DNA from: Symsagittifera roscoffensis | Lineage: Eukaryota; Xenacoelomorpha; Acoela; Convolutidae | Direction: 5' to 3' | DNA: 64,000 bases | NCBI RefSeq assembly: GCF_963678635.1 | Contig: NC_087070.1 | Span: forward strand, 19,069,318-19,133,317 | In this document: piece after piece, positions 1-12,600 of the stretch | How the letters are laid out: each line of letters opens with the position of its first letter | How positions within the stretch are numbered: the first letter of the stretch is position 1 | The notes under the pieces: generated by a model | Told to the model about the DNA's origin: nothing | The model's input: only the letters and a program-made list of their open reading frames with translations | Database searches by the model: none | Translations under genes and position numbers: made by a program

Positions 1-1388
1 GGTGTTCACGCAAGGCTGGATCCCCTGTTCATTGGATACTCTGCGGCTACGTATTTTCAAACGACAAAATCAAGATAAATTTTTGGAAGACCGACGCCAA
101 GAAAATGATGGGCTCGATGCCTCCGAGGTGCGAACGTACGAGAGGTAAAAATAGTACTCGATAAGTTCGGGTTCGAGAATAAGGATCCCGTGTTTGATGA
201 CGGCCGAATAATAGTAGAAGAAGGATACTTGGCACTGAAGGTAGAACCAAGATGCGGAACGAGGATAAATCTGGCGCCGTACGGACTAGAGGAAATTTAA
301 CTACAACATGAGGGACGAAGGCTATATGCAGCGGGAGCTCTCTATGTGTTCCTCACAGAATACAAGCTATCTGACCCAATGACGCTTTCGCCTCTGCCGA
401 TCGATATTCCTGGAGATAAGGGGAACCTCACGGTAGAAAATTGATTTGAAGGGACCTTGAAACGTTAACGATCTGAAATGATAGAAGGAGAGAGAATGGA
501 TGAAACTCTCAGTGAACCCGAAGAAGACATAGACATCAGGTTCAACCCAGCTGAAGAAATAGTGCCTGGGAATTACAGTCCTGGCACCACTTATGAGTTG
601 GTCCAGGAGTTGAGTGGTGAAGAGTGGGAGACACAGCGACGCCACCCTTGGGATCACCCCGAAAAAATCTAGAGCTGCGGGTAAGCCTGCGGATATGGTC
701 ATAGTGTTCTTGAGTAATTATAGTGAAGAAAAGAACAGCTTCGAGGGGAAAAAGACGATGTTCCTGAATAGGTTGGATCAAGAAGCATGGCAAAAATCTT
801 CATCGAGTTCAATCGGAAGGTGGAGTGGAAAGAAAAAGAGTTTAAGGAAGAATTGTGGGACATTGTGGTGGGACTCGGAGAGCCTATCCTGATGGGAACT
901 GGACTGAATAAGGAAGCGAGAGAAGAGTTGCTCAGCAAGATGATTCTTTTCCGGGAAAGAGGCCGAATACTGAACCTAGATCCAGTAAGGATAGCTCTAC
1001 TCTACAACAATGAAAAAACAAAAAAGTTAAGACTAAAAGTTAAGACCAGAAAAAATCTTTTATTATAGCTAGCGGTTTTGTTACACATAAGACAAGAGAC
1101 GGGGAGGCAAGAGTCGGATGAAGAGGGTCTAGTTAAGAAGGCAGCTTTGGTTATGATCAAGTCTACACCCCCGAATAAAGAATCGAGGTCAAGAAAGAGG
1201 AAAGGACAGGTGGAAGAAGCGAGTCTTTCAGCGGAGGCTGTGTCAGAGGCGAACATGAAAGAGACGGCTCCGATGGTTTGGGCAGATCGAAGACTGCAGC
1301 TTACAGAGACAACTCGACGTCTAGGAAATTAGCGAAAGTAATGACCGAGATGGAGGCTACATTTGGTTTTAAGCCTCAAAGGGTGAAG

Positions 1389-1453
1389 AAAAAGAGAGGT
1401 TCCACCAGTTGGTAAACATTGGAAGTGGATGTTGGCAAGGAGTGGATCTCGAG
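1389..1453 (+). repeat. Segment shared with 20.1 kb locus (first block)
   Basis: This stretch, including the string GTTGGCAAGGAGTGGATCTC, reappears with substitutions at 20121-20180. The next block shared with that locus begins only near 1741, so about 287 bases present here are absent there. It is also present in the second large copy at about 10990-11054. Confidence 0.75.
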
Positions 1454-1690
1454 TCAACGCCAGAACGTTGGAGGACAGGTCACGAAAGATCCCCTTGAGA
1501 AAGGATTAACGATGAATACTGCTCGCTCCTGGTGGATAGCTTTGGATAAAATGAAAGAGTTAGAGAACTGTCTGAATAATTTGGATCGCAGAGTGTCTAG
1601 AAAGCTCTGAGTTGGGCCACTCAGCAAAAAGCAGAAGGGAACAAACTAGAACTGAGAAGCCAATTCGGACGAACGTGGAAGAAACTTTTA

Positions 1691-2397
1691 TTGGAGTACT
1701 TCGAAAACGAGATGAGAGTACTCTCATCAGCCCAGCCTTTGATGGCAAATCCTTTTACCAGGACAGCGGGACAGTTGTTGTTTTTGTGGTGTTTCACTGG
1801 GGTGGCGTTAAAAGATCTGATTTTAGGCGACACGGTAAAATTGGGTGATAAAGGCCTTTATGTGTACCAAATGCTGACGCAGTATTTCGCTCGAGACGAC
1901 TCGGGGTTGAGTCTTGCGAGGAGAAAAGATGCCACCTGTTTCTGGAGATGTATCATGTCATTGATTCCTGATGCTGAAATCCAAATTTTCTATCAGAAAA
2001 CAGCGGAAAATAGATTATTGGAGAAGAGGATTCGATGGTCATCTTGAATTTGTATCAATGGACTGGGATTGAGAAGAACGGTGACTCCAGGCAATTTCTT
2101 GAGAACCATGCGAAGATCGACGAGATTAGGAGGATCTTGAACAAGAAAATCGATAGCAATCGTGATGTAAATCTTGCAGTGTTCGTGGCAGAGGAGTATT
2201 CGAAACCAACGAAGCGCGGAGGATATCAGTATGTTTCTGGCGTCATGGGAATGTCATATAATTCCTTCTTGAGCCAAGAGGCAAGAGCTGCCTATATGAA
2301 TTTTAGGGTCACAGAATTGTTGATGTTTTGGACGGAGAGAGCTATTGAAATTGACACGACCGAAAATAAAAAATCCGAGCCCAGACTTACTTCCTGA
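1691..2397 (+). pseudogene. Broken coding region, unknown protein, with one conserved segment
   Basis: Two frames meet here: 1691-2047 (118 codons) and 2035-2397 (120 codons), out of phase with each other, so a frameshift or stop separates them near 2040. The first contains the segment GVALKDLILGDTVKLGDKGL followed by VYQMLTQYFARDD. A diverged copy at about 20.2 kb keeps this segment recognisable at the protein level, which picks out the frame that was once translated. The second frame has a well-mixed composition, including VAEEYSKPTKRGGYQYVSG. No family is recognised. The same pair lies at 11292-11998 in the second large copy with the same break. Confidence 0.5.
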
Positions 2398-3024
2398 GAA
2401 GGGACCCGAGGTCATCTGCGTGCCACGTTCCAAAAAGAGAGAGAAATTGAGGTTAGGATGTGAGGGTAACGTACTGTTCACGAACTTGGGCATAGTTTGA
2501 AGTTATTGAGACCTCTCTGGTGCCTGCATCCTCAACCAAATTTGAACGAAGAGGTTATGGAACGAATGAGATTGTCACAAGAGAAGGATGAGGATCTGGG
2601 GAACTTGAATGTGGTGCACAAGCTGATCTTACCTCATCCATCGAGAAGAGTCTAAAGAGACGACGGATAAGTCTGGAGATGAACCATCGAAGAATATGGA
2701 GCCAGGCACTTGCCTCGGTGTGACAACTGGAGATTCCCAGTAAGTGAAGCCTACAGTGTGCCAATGAACGCGAAGTATTTGGTGGGATCGGTCATGGCAA
2801 ACTTGTGCGGGAGCCATTACCCGTTGAACAGTTCGATTATCGAAGTGTCCAGCCACAGGGTAATGATCGACAAGGTTTTCACCTTGCCCAAGTGCGTATA
2901 ATCTGCAAGAATGTAGCAACACTCAAACCAGCTGCTTCGCAGAATGATGGGAGCAATACACCAAGACCCAGGGTGGAAGCATTGAGAGTACGAGCAGCAA
3001 AAACCTCAATAATGCTGTAGATGA

Positions 3025-3605
3025 GATTGATTTGACACACGCGAAGATAACGGAGTTCATACCTTTGCTCGAAGCTTCCGGAGAACGCAATCTCCGGAGC
3101 ATTAATTTAACACATCGAGACTAGCCATGCCACTGTCTATCACAGACGGTGTGGTTTCCATAGCAGTCGAACCTCTGCTTTGTATGGGAAATTGAAGAGA
3201 TTCGGGCGATAGGATTGCCAGCTCATCAACAAAACGTCGTTTTCTTCGTGGTGAGTTCGATGCCGGCATTACGATGGATTGAAGACAACGTAACGAAGTA
3301 TCGGGAGGCGGAAGCACCAACCGTAGAGGCGATACACGCTATTGATTACAGCAGAAGACTTGAGTTGTTTGAGACTGCCTGCACGATATTCGCCGCACCG
3401 ATGAAGTGAAACGTGTATGGAGTCGCATACAATTTTTCTCATGGTTCAGTGCTTTGCAGAATGATGGGAGCGGTACCAGGACCCAGGGTGGAAGATTTGA
3501 GCAATACCTGGGGAGGAAAAACTCTTGGGTTGGGAGAAACAGAACTCTAGTGACTTTGAACAACAGAGTACGAGCAGCAAAACACTCAATATGCCCAAGC
3601 TGTGG
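3025..3605 (+). repeat. Internal module M1 (about 0.58 kb, repeated next door)
   Basis: Starts at GATTGATTTGACACACGCG and contains a perfect 8-bp hairpin, the phrase ATTTAACACATCGAGACTAG, and near its end AGTACGAGCAGCAAAA. The neighbouring copy starts at 3610; further copies of its first part start at 5550, and diverged ones at 15589. All recur about 9.60 kb downstream in the second large copy. The module is therefore a building block inside the 9.6-kb unit. No coding function is assigned. Confidence 0.75.
3077..3098. repeat. Perfect 8-bp stem hairpin TCCGGAGA/TCTCCGGA
   Basis: TCCGGAGA, a six-base loop ACGCAA, then TCTCCGGA. The same hairpin is at 5602-5623, 12680-12701 and 15206-15227. The module at 3610 carries a degraded version with only the right arm intact. 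Recurrence at the same place in each module suggests it is part of the element, not chance. Confidence 0.7.
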
Positions 3606-3609
3606 ATGA

Positions 3610-4214
3610 GATTGATTTGACACACGCGAAGAGGATGGAATTCGAACTTTTGCTCACAGCTTGTGGAGAATGCAATCTCCGGAGCATAAATTTAACACAT
3701 CGAGACTAGCCATGCCATTGTCTAGCACAGGCGGTGTGGTACAGAGTCAACTACAGAGTCGATACACGCTATTGAATACAGCAGGGGACTTGAGTTGTTT
3801 GAGACAGCCTGCAAGGTATTCGTCGTACCGATGAAAATGAAACATGTATGGAGTGGCATGCGAATTTTCCAATGGTTCAGAGCGACATTGACCTCTTGGC
3901 TGTTTGTTTCGACGGAAAACAACATGAAGAAGCATCAGACGGAGTGTCGTCAATTCCTGGCCACAATATGGCCGGAAGCTTCCAAGAGACCACTGCTCAA
4001 CGATCGCAACGAATTAGCTACGGGATGGAAGCGGACTGGTAAGGTATCTAGAGACAATACTAAAGTAAGGGAGTCGGTACTGGATGAAGACCTAGCGAAA
4101 AATGCGAGTTTGAGCTTACATCACTCTTTTTGCCTGAACAGGGAGCCCAAGGTTAATAAGCTACCAAACCATTACAAGAGCAGGAGAAACAGATGCAAGC
4201 CTATGATCAACTGA
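3610..4214 (+). pseudogene. Internal module M2 with overlapping broken frames
   Basis: The second tandem module starts at 3610. Two overlapping frames are open: 3795-4214 (139 codons) and 3848-4042 (64 codons). A third, more diverged copy at 15889-16254 and 15900-16094 keeps both open with a similar share of changed residues, so I cannot decide which frame was translated. The shorter contains PMVQSDIDLLAVCFDGKQH, which looks more like an ordinary globular sequence. No family is recognised. Confidence 0.4.
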
Positions 4215-5549
4215 CAACATGGAAGAAAATCAAGATTATTTCTGATGATGAAGAAGAATGAACGAGGCAGATCACTGTGTCAATCACGTCTCCCCAGTAC
4301 CCCACAGAGAGGGGGGAAGAGTTAAGCCGGCTACTCTGGATGGTTTCTTGAGTCTTGAGCAGGGAAAAAACGAGACTTGAATGTGAATTCCTGATGAAAT
4401 CTAGGGACACGAAACAAAACTTCAACATACAAGATATTGTTATCTAATTTACTATTTCTATTTATATGTCAATTTTTTGCTTGGTATTTTTCTGACTGGG
4501 TTGCACAAACAAAATTTTAGAAAAATAGCTTATAAAGCTGAAATCCAGGGTGCAGTTGGATGAAGATTTTGTTTCCTGTTTAGCTACAGAAAGACAGTTT
4601 TACATGACTGTGAATTTTGGGGATGTAGATTATATTGAATCTGCTGCAAACTTCTGTAAATGACTATTGGCACTGTATCTTGATACACACTCGATATTCT
4701 GGAGACTCACTGACATGGAGAATACGCGCGTTGAGGACAGCGATCTTGAGTCCGGGGAGTATGGGCAAATCGGTAATATTTGGACGTTCGACCTTGAATT
4801 TGCAAAAAAAAAATTCAAAAAATTCGAATCGACCCTGTCATGCTCAAGTTTTTTGCGACACCTGAAAATCAGAAATAATCTTGGTCAGAAGATTCGAATC
4901 AGAATTGCGATCAAGTCAACGAAAATCACACCAGAATCACAGAAACCACAAACTTGAGCAGTAGAGCTGTCTTGATCCCGACAGAAAACACCAAGAATTC
5001 AGACAAAAGTGCCATCGCTGGGCGAGAGTGAATCTTGATTGGGAAGGCAGACAATTAAAGCTGCCTAATGACTCAGAAAACTAAATTACTTGAATAAAAA
5101 CTTCCAGTTGCAAGAAACTTTTTTACTTTATTTAGCACATGAGTTCCTTACTTACATGATTTAACTAATTCTAGAGTCGCGTCATTATGTGAGTACTTCA
5201 TTTAGTTTCTCGAGTGCATTTTATGTGACTATATTGAAATAAGGCGAGTTTTAAGCTGATCCAATTGAAATGGATCAAAGGTTGTCTGTCCAATAAAAAC
5301 CAATGGTATACTAGAACTTCCAACCCAGTTTTTAATGGCGTTCACGTGTTTTAAGTATTTAGAGACCTAGCCAGGGTGACGTTCTAATTTCTAGATAGGG
5401 GGATTTTTTGCTAGTGACTTTTAAGCTGTAACATCATTTTGTATTTTCATGTCTTACGCGAACTAAAATGACTCCACTGAATGAGGTACAAAAGCACAAG
5501 AGAAACTGTTTCTGACCCTTGAGCCAGTGGTTAAAGGGCTTATTTTTCA

Positions 5550-5760
5550 GATTGATTTGACACACGCGAAGATAACGGAATTCGAACCTTTGCTCGAAGC
5601 TTCCGGAGAACGCAATCTCCGGAGCGTTAATTTAACACATCCAGACTAGCCATGCCACTGTCTATCACAGACGGTGTGGTTTCCATAGCAGTCGAACCTC
5701 TGCTTTGTATGGGACATTGAAGAGATTCGGGCGATAGGATTGCCAGCTCATCAACAAAAC
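5550..5760 (+). repeat. Internal module M3 (first part only)
   Basis: A copy of the first 210 bases of the module starting at 3025, with the hairpin at 5602-5623. It is followed by unrelated sequence. It recurs at about 15154-15364 in the second large copy. Confidence 0.7.
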
Positions 5761-7129
5761 AGCTAGAATATCAAGGAGAATGCAGGGAGTCAGCGACAGA
5801 AGCAGTGCTGATGGTGGGTTACATATCAGAAGGAATCTCGAAACAGGAGCAGACAAGGTGGCTGTGATGAAGCACCGATGAAGGCCTGAAAGGATTCGAA
5901 CTGGCAAGGAATGCCGGCTTAAGCAGCACTACGGTGTATGATGCTGGAGAGTTTCCCCTCCCGACCAGGCCAGCCACTAGGACCGAGACTCAGTCTAGCA
6001 GCAAAACTTCGTCAATCATACGATCTCAACAAACATAGGAGGCTAATCCGGACAACAGTAAACTAAGACGAGAGTCGGAAAAGACCCAGAAGGAACGGGA
6101 TTAAGCTGCTCTTGATGAGATTCAGGCTTCTCTTGAGAGGAATAAAGTGGTGCTTGACAGGGATCAAGCTATTCTTAAAAAATACAAACTCATACCTGCG
6201 AGAGATTTGTGTAAAACTGACTTGGAACAAATCCGGGGACGACAGAAAACCAGGGAAAATTGCGACCAACTGAAATCGGAGCTTGATCGACAGAGAAGAC
6301 AGGGGGAAATGGGGAGTGGCAAATAACTCAAAAATGAAACACCTAATGAACCGCTGATGTCGAGATCAAGATCGTAGACGGAAGTGGATGAGGCCCCCAG
6401 AGCGAGCGGCCGTTTCAATCTCGATAGAATAGCTCAAGAACAGATGAGCGAAGATCTGTAGACATGGACTCCTCCGGAACCCATTCATTCCTTGAGAGAG
6501 CTTGAGTCGGGCCAGTCAGCCCACTGATGGTGGATGTCGCTCCACCAGGCCTGACACCCAGTTCAACTGGAGGTAGTCAACGAATTGCGGGAACATCGCG
6601 TCTCAAGGAGCTGCAGGAGAGGTTGAAGTCGAGGATTCCCGAGAGTCTCGCATTGGAAGTGGAACCACACACCTGGAGATAAGCAACCAGTCAGGAGCGT
6701 CTTGATTTCAAATTACAAGAAGAACACTGAAAAAAGATATCATCGAAACCGTAGAGAAGATTGCACGGCTGCACAGTGTGAGAGGAGGGCGGAATTTTTC
6801 ATGCAGCCCAGGATACCCGAGGGCATGATGAGGGGGGCTAACGCAACGATGTCTCTAGAGGCCAAACGATTAATATGATGAGATTGCCAGAGAAGGTACG
6901 CTGTCTCCTGCTGGAGGTGAGGATTTATTTGGATCCTGCGATACTCACGATCTGTACGGTTCCGTACAACATGATGCAGGACAAAAATGGGATGAACATG
7001 AACGAAAGAGTGCGCCATAATAATAAGGTAATAAAATATCCTACCCCTGAGATTGCTTGATGTCGCGTGAATGATGGAGAATTCGTTGCTGAATGGCTGC
7101 TCATATGATGACATCTACTTTGATCGACC

Positions 7130-7168
7130 TTGTGGAGTGGTTGAACGGTAGTGGAGTGGTTGAACGGT
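7130..7168. repeat. Two-copy 19-20 bp tandem duplication
   Basis: GTGGAGTGGTTGAACGGTA occurs twice in direct succession. It is a small local duplication inside the 9.6-kb unit. Confidence 0.8.
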
Positions 7169-7362
7169 ATCTTACAGAAACACATCAACAGTCTAGCGCC
7201 AGATTTGCTGGAGGCTGGCCAATCACCTTTATCCACCGCCGAGACCTCCTTCCTTCCCCGTCAGGCCAATGGGATACAGCTTGGGCGAGATGATCAATTC
7301 TAGAGATAGTTCAGTGAGCAGTAGGAAAAAACAGCCGGTCTCAACACCCCTGGAGAATTTAC

Positions 7363-8607
7363 GTGACGGAATATTCTATGCCACAAATCTCGGTAGTGTC
7401 GTCAGTAGTAATGGTAGAGAAGGACAACGGGAGCAAGATAATGGCAGAAGGTCCGGTAGCAACTAGTAAAGCCAGGTATCTGGAGCGAGTGAAAAACCCG
7501 GATTTGGAAAAGCTGGCCTGCAGGCGAGAGTTGGTGGAGATCATAGAATTGAAGATCCTATCTCATGAAGATCTAAGTAGTCACCATTGTGTAGACTGGT
7601 TAAAAGCAAACGAAGCACATTTTTCTCGGTAAAAGACCTTGGATGCGGCATATTTGACCGGAATTCCGAAGAGATCGATTTTCGGCCCTGTCATCTATCG
7701 ACGCTTTAAGGAGCTGGGGAGCCCAGGCTTAATTGCAGAGTCGCCGAAACACCGCAGAGGCATATCTAGAATCAGAGTAGCATTTCCTGTACAACTGAGA
7801 TCCCTGGAGAAACTTCTCGAGCCCAAGAATATGGGACTACCTGATACTGCCTATGCGGGCCCGAAATTGACTGAGGACCCACGTTCCTTAAAACCATATG
7901 GAACTTCTCAGCTGGCCAAGGCACTGGCTACCTATGATCGCTCAGACCCTGGAGCTGGTAGAGTGGTGATCGTGGTGGGATCGGACTTCACCGGAACTTC
8001 ACCGAAACTGATCTGCTTTGAAACTCTGGTGTACCTGCTGTCAGGGGCGGAAATCAGCCAGATGTTAACTCTGGCTGTAGCAATGAAATCGGAGACGCAA
8101 TGTGAATCTGAAGAGTTGTTTTCTATTGGGTTGAACGATCATCTGCACGCAGCCGTTCTACTGCAGCTCTTAAGAAATGGAGAACCGACGCCGAGGAAGA
8201 TCTGGGAGGCAGTTCAGTCGTTGTTCGCCTCGATGAACCAGATACACGAGTTGGTGGCAGCCCGATTGGGGACTTCGTCACCCGGATACTCAAGTATGCC
8301 GCCCGCTGTTCAATTCGCGTACGCGATATTAGTCTTGATAGCGGAAGGTAGCGGGTTGCGAATGTTGGTGGAATGTTGGATTCTGAAATCGGTAGTGGCA
8401 GCGGCCTGTCACATGCCTCGAGAGGTTTCTACGAGCTGGCGAGTGTCATGTCTATAGATATCACATCTGGATAGACAATTTAAGTTCAACCCAGAGATGA
8501 AGGATGATGATCCTGTGAATGGCCACTTGACCGCGAGCCTGTGGTTCCGGAGCTTGGAGCTCACGATTGTAGGCTCTACGAGCAGCTCAAGACGACCTAT
8601 TGATGAT
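7363..8607 (+). pseudogene. Longest broken coding region of the 9.6-kb unit, unknown protein
   Basis: An open frame runs from 7363 to an in-frame TAA at 7630-7632, then continues in the same phase for 272 more codons (7639-8457). The C-terminal part of that reading is probably off-frame: from about 8365-8400 a neighbouring phase gives a more protein-like sequence, implying a small indel. The original phase is open again from 8458 to 8607. The product would be helix-rich with no cysteine or metal-binding pattern, no signal peptide and no membrane segment that I can see. I recognise no family. Capture from a virus or mobile element is possible but unsupported. The second large copy ends before this part, so no internal comparison exists. 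Confidence 0.45.
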
Positions 8608-9601
8608 TGAAGTAACGTGGCGGGTTCGGTGAAACAGCTGGAGTCGATGTTACTTCACTTAACCCAAGATAGAAGGAGATGTCAATATGGACGCCAAGGT
8701 TAGAAAACGTGACGGACAAAATGAAGGAAACAGCACCTCCATTGATAAAGCAAGTGTGGGTGTTCATGTAGAATCAACATCAACAGGCCAAAAAAGAGGT
8801 TGACAGTGGAAATGTTCGACACCTCACCAAGCGAGAAGACTTGAGGACGAAAAAATTATATGAAATCCTGAGATTCTTGAGCCCATAAAGTCAAAAGAAA
8901 TATATGGACGAGATATTCTCGGCAGGGAGGACGCTTTTTGACATGTTCATCCAGGACATCTTGAGCATGTCGATTAACATGTTACTGGGCTTGTATCTAG
9001 TGTTCCCCAGATAATTGTTTAACATGGGGCAAGCCTTCATGCTCAGCAGACGTGTCAGGATCGACGGATACTTGGCGTTGATCCTCCTAACGCACGGGAA
9101 TCTGGCAGTTTTGCACTGCCTAATGAAATACGTGGATCCAATGGCCATGAATTGAGATCACCCGAGTCATGAGACTTATTCCTACAAGTACGCTTATGGG
9201 TTAAGGACCCTTTTAATGGAATATCTCTTTATACAAAATCGGCACTTGACAGGGGAACAAACGAGCCCACAGACCAGGGAAGAAGTCAAGGAAATTAATG
9301 GCGGCATGCCCCTTCTGACCAATCTGTGCATGGCAATGCAGGATAGGAGGAAAGCGAGAGGCCCTGATCGAGGCCTATTCGAAGTTCTGGAACTTGAATC
9401 CCCTGGTGAAACAAACCAAAAAAGTTTTGAGAAGACCGACTTGGTGAAAGGCTATTGACTTGATAAGGAAGGAACTGGAGATGATTCTGGAGCGTGATGT
9501 GCTATGGGATTCCCAACGGTCGGGCAAATGACTCTGGGGATGAATAGTCGGATGCTGATGCCATCAGAGCAGGATAGAGAAGTTGTAGAACGACAGCAGA
9601 A

Positions 9602-12600
9602 GGTGTTCACGCAAGGCTGGATCCCCTGTTCATTGGATACTCTGCGGCTACGTATTTTCAAACGACAAAATCAAGATAAATTTTTGGAAGACCGACGCCA
9701 AGAAAATGATGGGCTCGATGCCTCCGAGGTGCGAACGTACGAGAGGTAAAAATAGTACTCGATAAGTTCGGGTTCGAGAATAAGGATCCCGTGTTTGATG
9801 ACGGCCGAATAATAGTAGAAGAAGGATACTTGGCACTGAAGGTAGAACCAAGATGCGGAACGAGGATAAATCTGGCGCCGTACGGACTAGAGGAAATTTA
9901 ACTACAACATGAGGGACGAAGGCTATATGCAGCGGGAGCTCTCTATGTGTTCCTCACAGAATACAAGCTATCTGACCCAATGACGCTTTCGCCTCTGCCG
10001 ATCGATATTCCTGGAGATAAGGGGAACCTCACGGTAGAAAATTGATTTGAAGGGACCTTGAAACGTTAACGATCTGAAATGATAGAAGGAGAGAGAATGG
10101 ATGAAACTCTCAGTGAACCCGAAGAAGACATAGACATCAGGTTCAACCCAGCTGAAGAAATAGTGCCTGGGAATTACAGTCCTGGCACCACTTATGAGTT
10201 GGTCCAGGAGTTGAGTGGTGAAGAGTGGGAGACACAGCGACGCCATCCTTGGGATCACCCCGAAAAAATCTAGAGCTGCGGGTAAGCCTGCGGATATGGT
10301 CATAGTGTTCTTGAGTAATTATAGTGAAGAAAAGAACACCTTCGAGGGGAAAAAGACGATGTTCCTGAATAGGTTGGATCAAGAAGCATGGCAAAAATCT
10401 TCATCGAGTTCAATCGGAAGGTTGAGTGGAAAGAAAAAGAGTTTAAGGAAGAATTGTGGGACATTGTGGGGGGACTCGGAGAGCCTATCCTGATGGGAAC
10501 TGGACTGAATAAGGAAGCGAGAGAAGAGTTGCTCAGCAAGATGATTCTTTTCCGGGAAAGAGGCCGAATACTGAACCTAGATCCAGTAAGGATAGCTCTA
10601 CTCTACAACAATGAAAAAACAAAAAAGTTAAGACTAAAAGTTAAGACCAGAAAAAATCTTTTATTATAGCTAGCGGTTTTGTTATACATAAGACAAGAGA
10701 CGGGGAGGCAAGAGTCGGATGAAGAGGGTCTAGTTAAGAAGGCAGCTTTGGTTATGATCAAGTCTACACCCCCGAATAAAGAATCGAGGTCAAGAAAGAG
10801 GAAAGGACAGGTGGAAGAAGCGAGTCTTTCAGCGGAGGCTGTGTCAGAGGCGAACATGAAAGAGACGGCTCCGATGGTTTGGGCAGATCGAAGACTGCAG
10901 CTTACAGAGACAACTCGACGTCTAGGAAATTAGCGAAAGTAATGACCGAGATGGAGGCTACATTTGGTTTTAAGCCTCAAAGGGTGAAGAAAAAGAGAGG
11001 TTCCACCAGTTGGTAAACATTGGAAGTGGATGTTGGCAAGGAGTGGATCTCGAGTCAACGCCAGAACGTTGGAGGACAGGTCACGAAAGATCCCCTTGAG
11101 AAAGGATTAACGATGAATACTGCTCGCTCCTGGTGGATAGCTTTGGATAAAATGAAAGAGTTAGAGAACTGTCTGAATAATTTGGATCGCAGAGTGTCTA
11201 GAAAGCTCTGAGTTGGGCCACTCAGCAAAAAGCAGAAGGGAACAAACTAGAACTGAGAAGTCAATTCGGACGAACGTGGAAGAAACTTTTATTGGAGTAC
11301 TTCGAAAACGAGATGAGAGTACTCTCATCAGCCCAGCCTTTGATGGCAAATCCTTTTACCAGGACAGCGGGACAGTTGTTGTTTTTGTGGTGTTTCACTG
11401 GGGTGGCGTTAAAAGATCTGATTTTAGGCGACACGGTAAAATTGGGTGATAAAGGCCTTTATGTGTACCAAATGCTGACGCAGTATTTCGCTCGAGACGA
11501 CTCGGGGTTGAGTCTTGCGAGGAGAAAAGATGCCACCTGTTTCTGTAGATGTATCATGTCATTGATTCCTGATGCTGAAATCCAAATTTTCTATCAGAAA
11601 ACAGCGGAAAATAGATTATTGGAGAAGAGGACTCGAGGGTCATCTTGAATTTGTATCAATGGACTGGGATTGAGAAGAACGGTGACTCCAGGCAATTTCT
11701 TGAGAACCATGCGAAGATCGACGAGATTAGGAGGATCTTGAACAAGAAAATCGATAGCAATCGTGAGGTAAATCTTGCAGTGTTCGTGGCAGAGGAGTAT
11801 TCGAAACCAACGAAGCGCGGAGGATATCAGTATGTTTCTGGCGTCATGGGAATGTCATATAATTCCTTCTTGAGCCAAGAGGCAAGAGCTGCCTATATGA
11901 ATTTTAGGGTCACAGAATTGTTGATGTTTTGGACGGAGAGAGCTATTGAAATTGACACGACCGAAAATAAAAAATCCGAGCCCAGACTTACTTCCTGAGA
12001 AGGGACCCGAGGTCATCTGCGTGCCACGTTCCAAAAAGAGAGTGAAATTGAGGTTAGGATGTGAGGGTAACGTACTGTTCACAAACTTGGGCATAGTTTG
12101 AAGTTATTGAGACCTCTCTGGTGCCTGCATCCTCAACCAAATTTGAACGAAGAGGTTATGGAACGAATGAGATTGTCACAAGAGAAGGATGAGGATCTGG
12201 GGAACTTGAATGTGGTGCACAAGCTGATCTTACCTCATCCATCGAGAAGAGTCTAAAGAGACGACGGATAAGTCTGGAGATGAACCATCGAAGAATATGG
12301 AGCCAGGCACTTGCCTCGGTGTGGCAACTGGAGATTCCCAGTAAGTGAAGCCTACAGTGTGCCAATGAACGCGAATAGTATTTGGTGGGATCGGTCATGG
12401 CAAACTTGTGCGGGAGCCATTACCCGTTGAACAGTTCGATTATCGAAGTGTCCAGCCACAGGGTAATGATCGACAAGGTTTTCACCTTGCCCAAGTGCGT
12501 ATAATCTGCAAGAATGTAGCAACACTCAAACCAGCTGCTTCGCAGAATGATGGGAGCAATACACCAAGACCCAGGGTGGAAGCATTGAGAGTACGAGCAG

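Larger units (their letters stand above)
1..9601. repeat. 9.6-kb GC-rich tandem unit, copy 1 (starts at or before window edge)
   Basis: The first base of the window reappears at 9602 and the two stretches then run colinear for about 5.97 kb with roughly five single-base differences per kb in the parts I compared. The unit is near 50% GC by eye, while sequence beyond 16.3 kb is clearly AT-rich, so it looks foreign to its surroundings or recently coding. It holds many frames of 60-270 codons, all broken. I do not recognise the encoded proteins. Its last third (about 5.97-9.6 kb) occurs only once in the window. The true left boundary cannot be seen. An assembly artefact joining two haplotypes is possible. 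Confidence 0.9.

Noticed and set aside
367-702. Minus-strand frames in the 9.6-kb unit (also 542-793, 699-938)
   Set aside because: Overlap protein-like plus-strand frames, several lack ATG starts, and none has recognisable motifs.
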